Shown one piece after another: positions 1-6,706 of a stretch of 17,895 nt of DNA. Made by a program: the position numbers and the translations under genes. Source of the stretch: an uncultured Collinsella sp. (GTDB lineage Bacteria; Actinomycetota; Coriobacteriia; Coriobacteriales; Coriobacteriaceae). The notes under the pieces are model-generated. The model was given only the letters and a program-made list of their open reading frames with translations. It ran no database searches and was not told the DNA's origin. Position 1 is the first letter of the stretch. The number at the start of each line of letters is the position of its first letter. The stretch spans positions 1 through 17,895 of the forward strand of contig CAAESW010000032.1 in the NCBI GenBank assembly GCA_900758845.1, read 5' to 3'.

Positions 1-381
1 AGGCTCGGCACCCTCGGCCTCCTCAGCAGCACCCTCGCCCTCGGCGGCAGCCTCGCTCGCGGCCTTCTCGGCAGCAAGGCGGGCACGGCGCTCGGCAAAG
101 GTCTCCTTCTTGGCGGGCGCTGCCGTCTCGGCGGCATCCTTGTCCGCATCGGAATCGTCATCGACGGCAGTCTTCTTGGGCTTGACCGGTGCCGAAGCGG
201 CCTCACTTACCGGATCGATAATCTCAGACTGAACAACGGCCGTCATCTTTTCCTGCGTCTCGCGGAACTGACGGATGGCACGGCCGATCGTGCGGCCCAT
301 CTGTGGGAGCTTATCCGGGCCAAACAGCAAAAAGCCGAAGACCACGATGATCGCGAGCTCACCCTCTCCAATACCAAACAC
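1..381 (-). CDS. TatA/TatB-type twin-arginine translocase subunit (3' end outside window)
   Basis: This is a Sec-independent protein export component. It should insert in the cytoplasmic membrane and help move folded proteins with twin-arginine signals. The visible 127 codons start at a GTG (379-381) behind a GGAGG five bases upstream; there is no ATG in this frame near the hydrophobic segment. Residues 2-8 (FGIGEGE) match the short periplasmic start of the family. A single hydrophobic helix follows (about 8-20), then the hinge FGPDKLPQMGR (about 20-30) and an amphipathic helix to about residue 45. The rest is a long Ala/Glu/Lys-rich, highly charged tail that runs off the left edge. The FGP-x-KLP hinge and long acidic tail fit either TatA or TatB, so I leave the symbol blank. 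The family call is firm; the exact paralogue is not. Confidence 0.85.
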   Translation of the reverse strand, partial: MFGIGEGELAIIVVFGFLLFGPDKLPQMGRTIGRAIRQFRETQEKMTAVVQSEIIDPVSEAASAPVKPKKTAVDDDSDADKDAAETAAPAKKETFAERRARLAAEKAASEAAAEGEGAAEEAEGAEP

Positions 382-393
382 ACATACCTCCAA

Positions 394-413
394 GGCTCGA
401 TGTGAGTCGAGCC
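394..413 (-). promoter_or_regulatory. Leader hairpin just upstream of the Tat gene ribosome site
   Basis: A perfect 7-bp stem (GGCTCGA / TCGAGCC) with a 6-base loop ends two bases before the GGAGG that serves the GTG start. Its position suggests an effect on ribosome access or mRNA stability. No U-tract follows, so it is not a terminator. Confidence 0.5.
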
Positions 414-456
414 CGCACCGCGCCATTCGGCCGGAACTCGTCTATTCATTCGGTCA

Positions 457-490
457 AGTATAGCGCCCGGACGCCAAAACGTCCGAGCGC
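457..490 (-). promoter_or_regulatory. Candidate promoter (-10 TATACT) with adjoining 11-bp hairpin
   Basis: On the minus strand TATACT (462-457) is a good -10 box about 75 bases upstream of the Tat gene start. Directly upstream lies an 11-bp hairpin, GCGCTCGGACG paired with CGTCCGGGCGC (463-490, one G.T pair), which occupies the -35/spacer zone. No convincing -35 hexamer is visible. The hairpin could also help end transcription arriving from the STAS gene. Confidence 0.4.
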
Positions 491-502
491 ATCACAAACA
501 TA

Positions 503-529
503 TGCCAAACGGCACGCCCTTTTGAGGGC
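503..529 (-). terminator. Weak tandem hairpins after the STAS gene
   Basis: Two short stems lie just past the STAS stop codon: GCCCT-TTTG-AGGGC (516-529) and TGCC-AAAC-GGCA (503-514). Beyond them the minus strand reads ATATGTTTG, a poor U-tract. They may be a weak terminator or simply an intergenic structure. Confidence 0.3.
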
Positions 530-534
530 AAAGG

Positions 535-849
535 TTATGCAGCGGTGATCGAAATCTCCTGGTCGACACCCAACAGCTGAACCACGCGCATCACCGGAGG
601 CTGCACATTGGCGCAGCTAAAGCGCTTGCCGTGGTCGACCGCGTGGTGTGCGGCGCCCACGAGCACGCCAATGCCCGTTGAATCGATGTAGCTCACCTGG
701 GCAAAATCGAGCTCAACGGCCTCAGTGGGCTGCTCGAGCGCCAGGTCGATGGCATTGCGCAGGCTATCGGCGTTAGAGATATCGATCTCGCCGGTTACCT
801 TAATGGTGTAGAGCTCTGGCGTGGGGTTGGTGGAAATACCCAAATCCAT
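535..849 (-). CDS. Single-domain STAS protein (anti-anti-sigma factor family)
   Basis: This 104-residue protein is a stand-alone STAS domain of the SpoIIAA/RsbV type. Such proteins bind an anti-sigma kinase and free the sigma factor; the kinase switches them off by phosphorylating a Ser. The hallmark segment YIDSTGIGVLVGA covers residues 54-66, and Ser57 is the expected phosphosite. The N-terminal part (about 10-25, PELYTIKVTGEIDIS) forms the usual first strands. An AAGGAG lies eight bases before the ATG. It lies 51 bases after the aminotransferase stop on the same strand, so the two could be co-transcribed. No partner kinase or sigma gene is in the window, so the target is unknown. A role in the general stress response or another partner-switching circuit is inference. 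Confidence 0.85.
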   Translation of the reverse strand: MDLGISTNPTPELYTIKVTGEIDISNADSLRNAIDLALEQPTEAVELDFAQVSYIDSTGIGVLVGAAHHAVDHGKRFSCANVQPPVMRVVQLLGVDQEISITAA

Positions 850-900
850 GTATATGCTCCTTTACGTATCGAAGGTGCGGATAGTACGGGAAGCCGCGCG

Positions 901-2205
901 TTAGGCGCGCTCGGCACGCGCGAGCTCGGCAGCGACAAGCTTAACGGCCAGCACCAGCACATCGAGCGCGGCCTCCAGGTCCTCGACCGTGGGATAGCTC
1001 GGCGCGATGCGGATGTTGGTATCGCGCGGGTCCTTGCCATAGGGCCAGGTAGCACCGGCCGGCGTGAGCTTGACGCCCAGGTCGGCGCAAAGCGCAGCAA
1101 CCTTCCGGGCCGAGCCCTCGGGACCATCGAAGCTTACAAAGTAGCCGCCGCGGGGGTGCGTCCAGGTGGCGCAGCCCGTGTCGCCCAAGCCCTCGGTGAG
1201 CTTGCGCTCGACGGCCTCAAAGCGCGGGCGCAAGAACTCGGCATGCTTTTTCATGTGCTCCTTGACCGCCTCGATGGTGGGAAGGAAGCGCACGTGACGC
1301 AGCTGGTTGAGCTTGTCGGCGCTGATGAGGCCGGCCTTCAGGCGCTTGGAGAACTCGGCGATGACCGCGGGGCTCGCACCGATAAAGCCGATACCGGCGC
1401 CCGGGAAGGTGATCTTGGACGTCGAGGCGAATGCCACCACGCGGTCCTCGGTGCCCGCCGCGCGGGCAAGATCGAAGATGTTGGCGAGCTCGTCGGTCTC
1501 GTCGTACAGGTCGTGCACGCAGTAGGCGTTGTCCCAGAAGATGCGGAAATCGGGCGCGGCCGTGGGCATCTCGACCAGGCGACGCACGGCGTCCTCGCTA
1601 AAGGTGATGCCCGTGGGGTTGGAATACTTGGGCACGCACCAGATGCCCTTAATGGAGTCGTCGGCGGCAACCAAGCGCTCGATCTCGTCCATGTCGGGGC
1701 CGTTGTCGGTCATCGCGACGGGAACGTTCTCGATACCCAGGTCGGCGGTGATGCCAAAGTGGCGGTCGTAGCCGGGAACAGGGCACAGGAACTTGACCTT
1801 CTTGCCGTCGTGCGCGGCCTCATAAGCCTCCCAGGGCTCGCTGCCACACGAGCCGCAGCGCCAGAACATGCCGGCGATGTCGTGCTCGATCAGCAGGCTC
1901 GACGAACCCAGTACGAGCGTCTGCTCGGCGGGGCAACCCAGGAACTCCCCCGCCAGCTTGCGTGCCGAGGGAATACCCTCAAAGCAACCGTAGTTGGAGC
2001 AGTCGACGTTACCGTCGTGCAGATCGGCATCGGCATTGAGGATATCGAGCATGGGTCGAGAGATGTCCACCTGGGAGGGCGACGGCTTGCCGCGGGCCAT
2101 ATCGAGCGCCAGACCCTTGGCCTTGACCTCGGCGACCTCGGCTTTGAGCGCCTCGATGGCGGCATCGAGTTCGGTGGTTTCCATCTTCTGGTAGATCGTC
2201 TGCAT
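901..2205 (-). CDS. PLP-dependent aminotransferase, subgroup Ic (aspartate aminotransferase-like)
   Basis: This 434-residue fold-type I enzyme should transfer an amino group between an amino acid, most likely aspartate, and 2-oxoglutarate in the cytoplasm. It resembles the actinobacterial aspartate aminotransferase branch (Pfam Asp_aminotransf) rather than classical AspC. Visible active-site elements are NPTG at 196-199, WDNAY at 224-228 (Asp225 for the PLP nitrogen, Tyr228), the Schiff-base lysine Lys264 in STSKITFPGAG, and the carboxylate-binding arginine Arg399 in NIRIAPS. The early RGKPS motif (38-42) is typical of this branch. The ATG at 2205 follows a modest AAAGG. An internal Met at residue 8 is an alternative start. 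A TATACT box upstream is a candidate promoter. Substrate preference cannot be read from sequence alone; alanine or broader specificity is possible. Confidence 0.88.
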   Translation of the reverse strand: MQTIYQKMETTELDAAIEALKAEVAEVKAKGLALDMARGKPSPSQVDISRPMLDILNADADLHDGNVDCSNYGCFEGIPSARKLAGEFLGCPAEQTLVLGSSSLLIEHDIAGMFWRCGSCGSEPWEAYEAAHDGKKVKFLCPVPGYDRHFGITADLGIENVPVAMTDNGPDMDEIERLVAADDSIKGIWCVPKYSNPTGITFSEDAVRRLVEMPTAAPDFRIFWDNAYCVHDLYDETDELANIFDLARAAGTEDRVVAFASTSKITFPGAGIGFIGASPAVIAEFSKRLKAGLISADKLNQLRHVRFLPTIEAVKEHMKKHAEFLRPRFEAVERKLTEGLGDTGCATWTHPRGGYFVSFDGPEGSARKVAALCADLGVKLTPAGATWPYGKDPRDTNIRIAPSYPTVEDLEAALDVLVLAVKLVAAELARAERA

Positions 2206-2246
2206 GGGTGCGACCTTTCGCGAAGCGGTACGTTGCAGTTCGTCTA

Positions 2247-2252
2247 AGTATA
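2247..2252 (-). promoter_or_regulatory. Candidate -10 box for the aminotransferase gene
   Basis: TATACT on the minus strand lies about 42 bases upstream of the aminotransferase ATG. The region that should hold the -35 is GC-rich (GGCGGTGGCGG) with no clear hexamer. The box is identical to those proposed upstream of the Tat gene and pcrA. Confidence 0.4.
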
Positions 2253-2354
2253 GACCGCCACCGCCGCAACGGTATGAAGCCGTGATAGATTAAGTCCATC
2301 GCAATAAATTACGAATCGCCGCGCATGCCGGCGTGAGGCGCCCAAGGAGGCACT

Positions 2355-2609
2355 ATGGAGTACGGTTCGTTTAGGGCCGAGGAATTCGGCGACCTGCAGC
2401 GCCTGGTCGACGGACTGTTTTACGACCGCCACGCCATCGACCGCCTGGATCTGATCGTACAGGCCGAAATCTTGGATCTGGCACCCGATCTCATGGAGAT
2501 CGTCAACCTGCTACCGCCCGGCTATTACGATCGTCAGTCCCTTTGCGACCAGCTCAATTCCGCCTTAGCCGCCCACGGCTGGGGCGCCGTCTACGGCACC
2601 GTGGAATAA
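2355..2609 (+). CDS. Small hypothetical protein, 84 aa
   Basis: I do not recognise this family. The gene is credible: AAGGAGG sits five bases before the ATG, and the composition matches its neighbours. The protein is acidic and soluble, with no signal peptide or membrane segment. Its first two-thirds are likely helical (FGDLQRLVDGLF, then HAIDRLDLIVQAEILDLAPDL with regular hydrophobic spacing). A conserved-looking turn LLPPGYYDR (about 52-60) is followed by another helix (SLCDQLNSALAAHGWG) and a short terminal strand. It is transcribed divergently from the aminotransferase, and the gene downstream points toward it, so it is probably a single-gene unit. A small regulatory or partner-binding protein is possible, but no function can be assigned. 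Confidence 0.7.
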   Translation: MEYGSFRAEEFGDLQRLVDGLFYDRHAIDRLDLIVQAEILDLAPDLMEIVNLLPPGYYDRQSLCDQLNSALAAHGWGAVYGTVE

Positions 2610-2981
2610 ACCTCGAGGCCGACGATTTGGCCCGTTTCCGACCCTGGCGAGGCTTGTTTTAGGGCTTGTGGCCAAAAAAGGGCAAATATGAGTACTGTTA
2701 CCTTTTTAGTAGCAGCGATTCTTGGTCGAAATCGGCAAAACTGGACTTGAAACTCCCTAATCACCGTCAGTTAGCGCCGAATTGGAAGTCGATGGTCACT
2801 CATTAACGTACAGCTCTTATAACTTTGTTCATTATTTTCCACACCTAAAATGAAACGCCGTTTGTGACAGTACTCACAAACGGCGTTTTTTGACCACGGG
2901 GGTATCTGGCAGGGGGCCAGTAGCACCCTGATCCGAGTTTCGAACGCATCCAAACCGGTTCTGGTGTCTGTTTTCGAGCTT
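2610..2981. other. AT-rich intergenic region with an inverted AGTACT motif pair
   Basis: This 372-base gap between convergent genes holds no credible coding frame. It is clearly more AT-rich than the rest of the window, especially 2660-2850. TGAGTACTGTTAC (2689-2701) recurs in inverted form as GTGACAGTACTCA (2864-2876), with 12 of 13 positions complementary. The second copy lies inside the perfect hairpin at 2853-2888. The composition and the bracketing inverted motif suggest an inserted or dispersed element or an unannotated RNA. Confidence 0.45.
2853..2891 (+). terminator. Perfect 15-bp intrinsic terminator between convergent genes
   Basis: AAACGCCGTTTGTGA (2853-2867) pairs perfectly with TCACAAACGGCGTTT (2874-2888) across a 6-base CAGTAC loop. 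On the plus strand the stem runs into six T (2886-2891), a good U-tract. On the minus strand it is followed by CATTTTAGG, so it could also stop nhaA transcripts weakly. It lies about 245 bases past the small plus-strand gene, so it may end a separate short RNA. Confidence 0.8.
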
Positions 2982-4340
2982 TTACTCGCCCTTGGGCGCG
3001 GGGTGTTTGCAGACCACGCTCATGTAAATCATGCCGAGCACGGCAGCGGTGACTGAACCGGCAAGGATGGCGGCCTTGGCAGCCAGAACCTCAAACTGGG
3101 CCGTCGGGAAGGCAAGGCCGCTGATGAGAATCGACATGGTAAAGCCGATACCGCCCAGAATGCCCACACCGGCAATCATGTGCCAGTTAACGTTGTGCGG
3201 CAGCTCGCAGGCCTTGAGCTTGACCAAGGCGAACGTCATGCCAAAGATGCCGATCGGCTTGCCCAGCAGCATGCCAAAGTACACGCCGAGCGTCACCGGG
3301 TCGGTGAGCAGCGTGCTCATGTCCACGCCCACCAGGCGAACCTGTGCGTTGACGAACGCGAAGATCGGCAGGATCACAAAGTTGACCGGCGTGGAGATCA
3401 GACGCTCCATGCGGATGAGCGGAGGGGTCACGCGGTGCATGACGCGCTCGACCTTGGTGGTCGAGACGGTAAAGTCATGCTGGCCCAGGATGTGTGCCTC
3501 GTCGTCGTAGCGGTCGTCGAGCAGCGGCAGGCACTCGCCCAGCCAGTCGGTCAGACTATCGAGCTTAACGCCGCACTTGGCCGGAATGGTGAAGGCCAGG
3601 ATGACGCCGGCGAGCGTGGCATGTACGCCACTCTTGAACATGCAGAACCACAACAGCAGACCCAGTACCGAATACGGGGCAAGGCGGTAATGCTGCGTCT
3701 TGTTGAGCCATACGAGCGCGCAGGTCACAAGCGTGGCGGCGCCCAACCAAAACGGATTGGGGCTCTGACCGTAGAAGATGGCGATGGCGGCGATGGAGAT
3801 GAGGTCGTCGGCGATGGCGAGCGTCGAGAAGAACACGCGCACGCCGTTGGGCACGCGATTGCCCAAAAGCGACAGCACGCCCAGCGCAAAGGCAATATCG
3901 GTTGCCATGGGGATGGCCCAGCCGTTGTGCGCGCCGGCATGGTTAAAGATCAGGTAGATGCAGGCGGGAACGACGACGCCGCCCACGGCCGCCAGCATGG
4001 GGAGCATGGCCTGGCGCGGGTTCTTGAGCTCGCCAACTGTCATCTCGTACTTAAGCTCAATGCCCACGAGTAAAAAGAAGATCGCCATGAGGAAGTCGTT
4101 GACGAAAAGCTCGAAGGTGAGACCGGCCGTCAGGTTGCCCAGACCCACATACAGCGGGGTCTCCAAAAAATGATGGATAGCCTCGTAGGCATCGGTGTTG
4201 GCGCAAATGACGGCGGCGATGGCGGCGAAGACCATGACGGCGGCGGAAATCGTGCCGTTCTCGGCGATGCGCTCCCAGATGTCGTGACGTTCAAAGCGCT
4301 TGCGCTCACGAACGTTGAACAGCTGCTCAGTTGCTGCCAT
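2982..4340 (-). CDS. nhaA: Na+/H+ antiporter NhaA
   Basis: This 452-residue inner-membrane antiporter exports Na+ (and Li+) in exchange for protons, supporting sodium and pH homeostasis. The sequence is a run of hydrophobic helices from about residue 30 to 440. Family landmarks are the early ELKYEMTVGEL loop (95-105), Asp148 in ATDIAFALG, the ion-binding pair Asp178-Asp179 in LAIADDLISI, and Lys361 in LLGKPIGI, matching the essential lysine of the E. coli protein. It is longer than E. coli NhaA (about 388 residues). Extra length comes from a charged N-terminus and a hydrophilic loop at about 255-310 (LPLLDDRYDDEAH). The ATG follows AAAGGAG with seven bases between. It reads as a one-gene unit with its own structured leader. 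Confidence 0.95.
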   Translation of the reverse strand: MAATEQLFNVRERKRFERHDIWERIAENGTISAAVMVFAAIAAVICANTDAYEAIHHFLETPLYVGLGNLTAGLTFELFVNDFLMAIFFLLVGIELKYEMTVGELKNPRQAMLPMLAAVGGVVVPACIYLIFNHAGAHNGWAIPMATDIAFALGVLSLLGNRVPNGVRVFFSTLAIADDLISIAAIAIFYGQSPNPFWLGAATLVTCALVWLNKTQHYRLAPYSVLGLLLWFCMFKSGVHATLAGVILAFTIPAKCGVKLDSLTDWLGECLPLLDDRYDDEAHILGQHDFTVSTTKVERVMHRVTPPLIRMERLISTPVNFVILPIFAFVNAQVRLVGVDMSTLLTDPVTLGVYFGMLLGKPIGIFGMTFALVKLKACELPHNVNWHMIAGVGILGGIGFTMSILISGLAFPTAQFEVLAAKAAILAGSVTAAVLGMIYMSVVCKHPAPKGE

Positions 4341-4370
4341 GGGCGGCTCCTTTCACGGGATGGCTCCCGT
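4341..4370 (-). promoter_or_regulatory. Hairpin immediately 5' of the nhaA ribosome site
   Basis: ACGGGA and TCCCGT (4355-4370, TGGC loop on the plus strand) form a 6-bp stem ending one base before the AAAGGAG (4347-4353) of nhaA. It could help present or mask the ribosome site as part of leader control. Confidence 0.45.
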
Positions 4371-4373
4371 CTT

Positions 4374-4409
4374 AAAAAAGCACGGCCCGCCCAAGTGGCG
4401 GCGCCGCGC
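4374..4409 (-). terminator. Terminator-like hairpin inside the nhaA leader
   Basis: Read on the minus strand, GCGCGGC-g-CCGCC (4409-4397) pairs with GGCGG-GCCGTGC (4391-4380) around an ACTTG loop. This gives 12 pairs with one bulge and one G.U, followed at once by six T (4379-4374). It lies 34 bases upstream of the nhaA start codon, leaving no room for a promoter between it and the ribosome site. nhaA transcription must therefore cross it, as expected for a conditional terminator. Confidence 0.6.
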
Positions 4410-4553
4410 TCTAACGTATTACGCTTGCATCTAGCCTACCCTGCACGACAAGCATGCAGGCGTGGCCGAAAAGCGGAACCACAGGTTGAACATTATTTGC
4501 TCAACGGCGCGGGCACGCCTGTCCAAGAGACGACGCGGCGCCGCGCACAAAAA
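4410..4553 (-). promoter_or_regulatory. Structured nhaA leader, possible attenuator or riboswitch
   Basis: On the minus strand this stretch holds paired arms CAGGCGTG (4521-4514) with CACGCCTG (4464-4457), enclosing GTTGA/TCAAC (4505-4501 with 4489-4485). A second hairpin, CTGCATG/CGTGCAG (4459-4453 with 4447-4441), overlaps the CACGCCTG arm, so the two folds exclude each other. A terminator-like hairpin follows at 4380-4409. A CCGCGC run (4512-4507) could pair with GCGCGG of the terminator 5' arm. I could not match this to a known riboswitch class by eye. Promoter signals are unclear; TAATAC (4422-4417) is the only -10-like box and lies too far downstream to include the folds. Confidence 0.45.
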
Positions 4554-4588
4554 ACGACCGGAGCGCGGGGCGTCCGCGATCCGGTCGT
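4548..4588 (-). terminator. Intrinsic terminator of ppaC
   Basis: ACGACCGGA (4588-4580 on the minus strand) pairs with TCCGGTCGT (4562-4554). An inner CGCGG/CCGCG stem and five-base loop lie between, with one mismatch separating the two stems. Six T follow on the minus strand (4553-4548). It begins 21 bases after the ppaC stop codon. Confidence 0.88.
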
Positions 4589-4608
4589 CGGTGTTAGGTC
4601 AAAAGAGC

Positions 4609-5532
4609 CTAGCAGGCGGCCATGATGGGAGCAGCGACCTGCTTCTTACGGGAGAGGACGCCCGGCATCCAGACGCCGTCGTGCTCGTCGGCAATGCCCA
4701 GGCCCTTCTGAGCAGCCTCGGTCTCGCCCTCGAGCAGGACCTGCGAGCCCTCCTCCATGATGTCGGTGATGCACAGGACGATGCCGTCAGCACCCTTCTC
4801 GGCGGCGTAAGCGCGCATGGCCTCGCGAATCTCGTCAATCATGCCGAGCGCGCGGCTCTTGTCGACGGTCTCGTACTGGCCGATGAGCAGCTTCTTGCCG
4901 GCGGGCTCGAACATCTTGATGTCGTTGCCGACCATCTCGGCAGCGGTGAAGGAGCCGGACGGACGGGTAAGGAAGACCTCCATGCCAAACTTGACCGGGT
5001 CGACGCCCACTTGCTCGCCGAGCTTGGCGGCAACGGCGCGGTCGACATCGGTGGTGGTGGGGCTCTTGAGCATGAGCGTATCGGTCATCATAGCCGAGAG
5101 CAGCAGCTTGGCCTGGACGTCGGAAAGCTCAACGCCGAGCACGCCGGCGAGCTTGGTGACGATGGTGCAGCTGGAGCCCCAGGGCAGGCAGATGTAGTGC
5201 AGCGGGCCGGCGGTCTCGAAGTCGCCGATGCGATGATGGTCGACAACACCAAAGACCGTGGCATCCTTAAGGCCGGCGACGGACTGGGCGGACTCGTTGT
5301 GGTCGGTGAGGACGACGAGCTGACCGGCCTCGACGGACTCGATCACGCGAGGCTCGGCGATGCCGGCGTCGGCGAGCAGCTTGGCGGACTCGGCCGGAAG
5401 CTGACCAAGGGCGCAGGCCTCGTAGGTGTTGCCGGCATACTCAACCTGGTTGAGCAGCTGGGACAGGACGACGGCGCTCATGATGGCGTCGTTATCGGGG
5501 TTCTGGTGACCAAAGACAAGAACGTTTGCCAT
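4609..5532 (-). CDS. ppaC: Manganese-dependent inorganic pyrophosphatase (family II)
   Basis: This 307-residue DHH-family enzyme hydrolyses pyrophosphate to two phosphates in the cytoplasm, pulling biosynthetic reactions forward. Its length is standard for family II. Metal ligands are visible in order: His9, Asp13 and Asp15 in FGHQNPDND; Asp77 in VLTDHN; the DHH motif at 98-100 in VVDHHRIGDFE; and Asp151 in MMTDT. The C-terminal DHHA2 domain carries the substrate-binding SRKKQ (294-298). There is no CBS or DRTGG regulatory insert, so it is the compact form. GGAGG lies six bases before the ATG. It is followed by its own strong terminator, and a REP-like element separates it from the upstream ROK kinase gene, so it is probably transcribed alone. 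Confidence 0.96.
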   Translation of the reverse strand: MANVLVFGHQNPDNDAIMSAVVLSQLLNQVEYAGNTYEACALGQLPAESAKLLADAGIAEPRVIESVEAGQLVVLTDHNESAQSVAGLKDATVFGVVDHHRIGDFETAGPLHYICLPWGSSCTIVTKLAGVLGVELSDVQAKLLLSAMMTDTLMLKSPTTTDVDRAVAAKLGEQVGVDPVKFGMEVFLTRPSGSFTAAEMVGNDIKMFEPAGKKLLIGQYETVDKSRALGMIDEIREAMRAYAAEKGADGIVLCITDIMEEGSQVLLEGETEAAQKGLGIADEHDGVWMPGVLSRKKQVAAPIMAAC

Positions 5533-5653
5533 GGATATCCTCCACTTGATATGTGTACTTGGACGTAGCTATGGTAGCACGCCGATGCCGAGCCTTCGCA
5601 GACGGAAGGGCCACGGCATATTATGTGGCAGGCATGGGGGCCAAGGCTGTCCC

Positions 5654-5698
5654 TTTTGCACCATGTTGGTGCAAAGTAACCTGACCCCCTTGCACCAG
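5654..5698. repeat. REP-like hairpin element with GGGGTCAGG core
   Basis: Three GTGCAA arms occur in 45 bases: TTTGCACCA (5655-5663), TGGTGCAAA (5667-5675) and TTGCACCA (5690-5697). Read on the minus strand, TGGTGCAA-GGGGGTCAGG-TTACT-TTGCACCA forms one hairpin with the G-rich core in its loop. A second arm is followed by AAGGGACAG. The element abuts the ROK gene stop codon. The GGG(A/GT)CAG core recurs at 6721 and, in variant form, at 10601 and 10687. Confidence 0.6.
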
Positions 5699-6652
5699 CT
5701 ATTTACCGGCAGCGCGCAGGGCTACGTAGGCGGCACCGATGATGCCGGCGTCGTTTCCGAGCGAAGCGACCTTAATGGGCGTCTCGCGCGAGGCGGAAAG
5801 CGCGTACTGCTTAAAGTACTCGCGAGCCTTGTCGAGGTAGACATCGGCCGAGGCGGAGGCGCCGCCGCCGATGAGGAACATCTCGGGATCAACCACGTTG
5901 GCAATAAGCGCCAGTGCGCGGCCGAGGTAGTCGGCCATGGTATCGGCAGCTGCCAACGCGAGCTTGTCGCCCTCGCGGCAGGCCTGGAACACGTCCTTGG
6001 AATCAGAAGGCCCGGTGAGCTCAATGGGCTCGACGCCCGCCTTCTTGCACTCGGCAAGATAGTTGCTCACCACGCCGGTGGCGCTGGAATACTGCTCCAG
6101 GTGGCCATGGCCACCGCAGCCGCAGGTGCGCTCTTCAGCCGGGTTCAGGCACATGTGGCCAATCTCGCCGCCGGCGCCCACAACGCCCGATACCACGTCG
6201 CCGTTAACGATAACGCCGCCGCCCACGCCGGTACCGATGGTGACCATCACGACGTTCTGCACGCCCTTGGCAGAACCGAGCCAGGCCTCGCCCATGGCAG
6301 CAGCGTTGGCATCGTTCTCATACTTAACGACCGCGTCGGGGCAGTGCTTTTGAATGGCGATCCTCAGCTCGGGCAGGTTAATGGCAATGTTGGCCTTGAC
6401 CTTGGCATCGCCCGATGCCGGGATGGGGCACGGAACGGCCAGGCCAATGCCTGCCACAAAGGCACGCGGAATCTGCGCCTTGGCGACCACCTGGTCGATA
6501 GCCTCGGTCACCGCGGCAAAGCCCGCAGCGTCAACGATGGGAGGCGTAGGCACGCTGGCCTTGGCCAGCAGGTTGCCGTCCTCGTCGAACAGACCCTCCT
6601 TAACCGAAGTGCCGCCGACGTCAATGCCGATGTAGTACTGCTTAGGTTCCAT
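5699..6652 (-). CDS. ROK-family glucokinase
   Basis: This 317-residue sugar kinase probably phosphorylates glucose to glucose 6-phosphate with ATP. The phosphate-binding motif DVGGTSVKEG is at 11-20, the catalytic aspartate is Asp114 in YENDANAAA, and MVTIGTGVGGG (136-146) is the second phosphate loop. The ROK signature GEIGHMCLNP (163-172) is followed by CGCGGHGHLE (177-186). His166, Cys177 and Cys179 are the usual zinc ligands. The common third Cys of the CxCGxxGC pattern is His184 here. The ATG at 6652 is chosen because residues upstream in frame lack family similarity; AAAGGCGGG precedes it. There is no N-terminal helix-turn-helix, so it is an enzyme and not a ROK repressor. Glucose released by the nearby 6-phospho-beta-glucosidase is a plausible substrate; other hexoses are possible. 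Confidence 0.88.
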   Translation of the reverse strand: MEPKQYYIGIDVGGTSVKEGLFDEDGNLLAKASVPTPPIVDAAGFAAVTEAIDQVVAKAQIPRAFVAGIGLAVPCPIPASGDAKVKANIAINLPELRIAIQKHCPDAVVKYENDANAAAMGEAWLGSAKGVQNVVMVTIGTGVGGGVIVNGDVVSGVVGAGGEIGHMCLNPAEERTCGCGGHGHLEQYSSATGVVSNYLAECKKAGVEPIELTGPSDSKDVFQACREGDKLALAAADTMADYLGRALALIANVVDPEMFLIGGGASASADVYLDKAREYFKQYALSASRETPIKVASLGNDAGIIGAAYVALRAAGK

Positions 6653-6706
6653 GGGAGCCCGCCTTTCTCGTTTAAACATTGCCTGTATGGTACCGCTCCC
6701 AAGGCA

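Noticed and set aside
1156..2247. A 363-codon open frame antisense to the aminotransferase gene
   Set aside because: It is low in recognisable structure and has no ribosome site, while the minus strand carries the complete PLP-enzyme signature.
2771..2953. A 60-codon minus-strand frame across the AT-rich gap
   Set aside because: It runs through the terminator hairpin, lacks a ribosome site and has unusual composition; not a credible gene.
4441..4525. A possible tRNA-like fold in the nhaA leader
   Set aside because: Arms of 8 and 5 bp are present, but there is no TTCGA-type T-loop, no standard anticodon arm and no 7-bp acceptor with correct spacing.
5654..5698. Three GTGCAA arms as the start of a CRISPR array
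   Set aside because: The units are too short, alternate in orientation and have no regular spacers; they form hairpins typical of REP elements.
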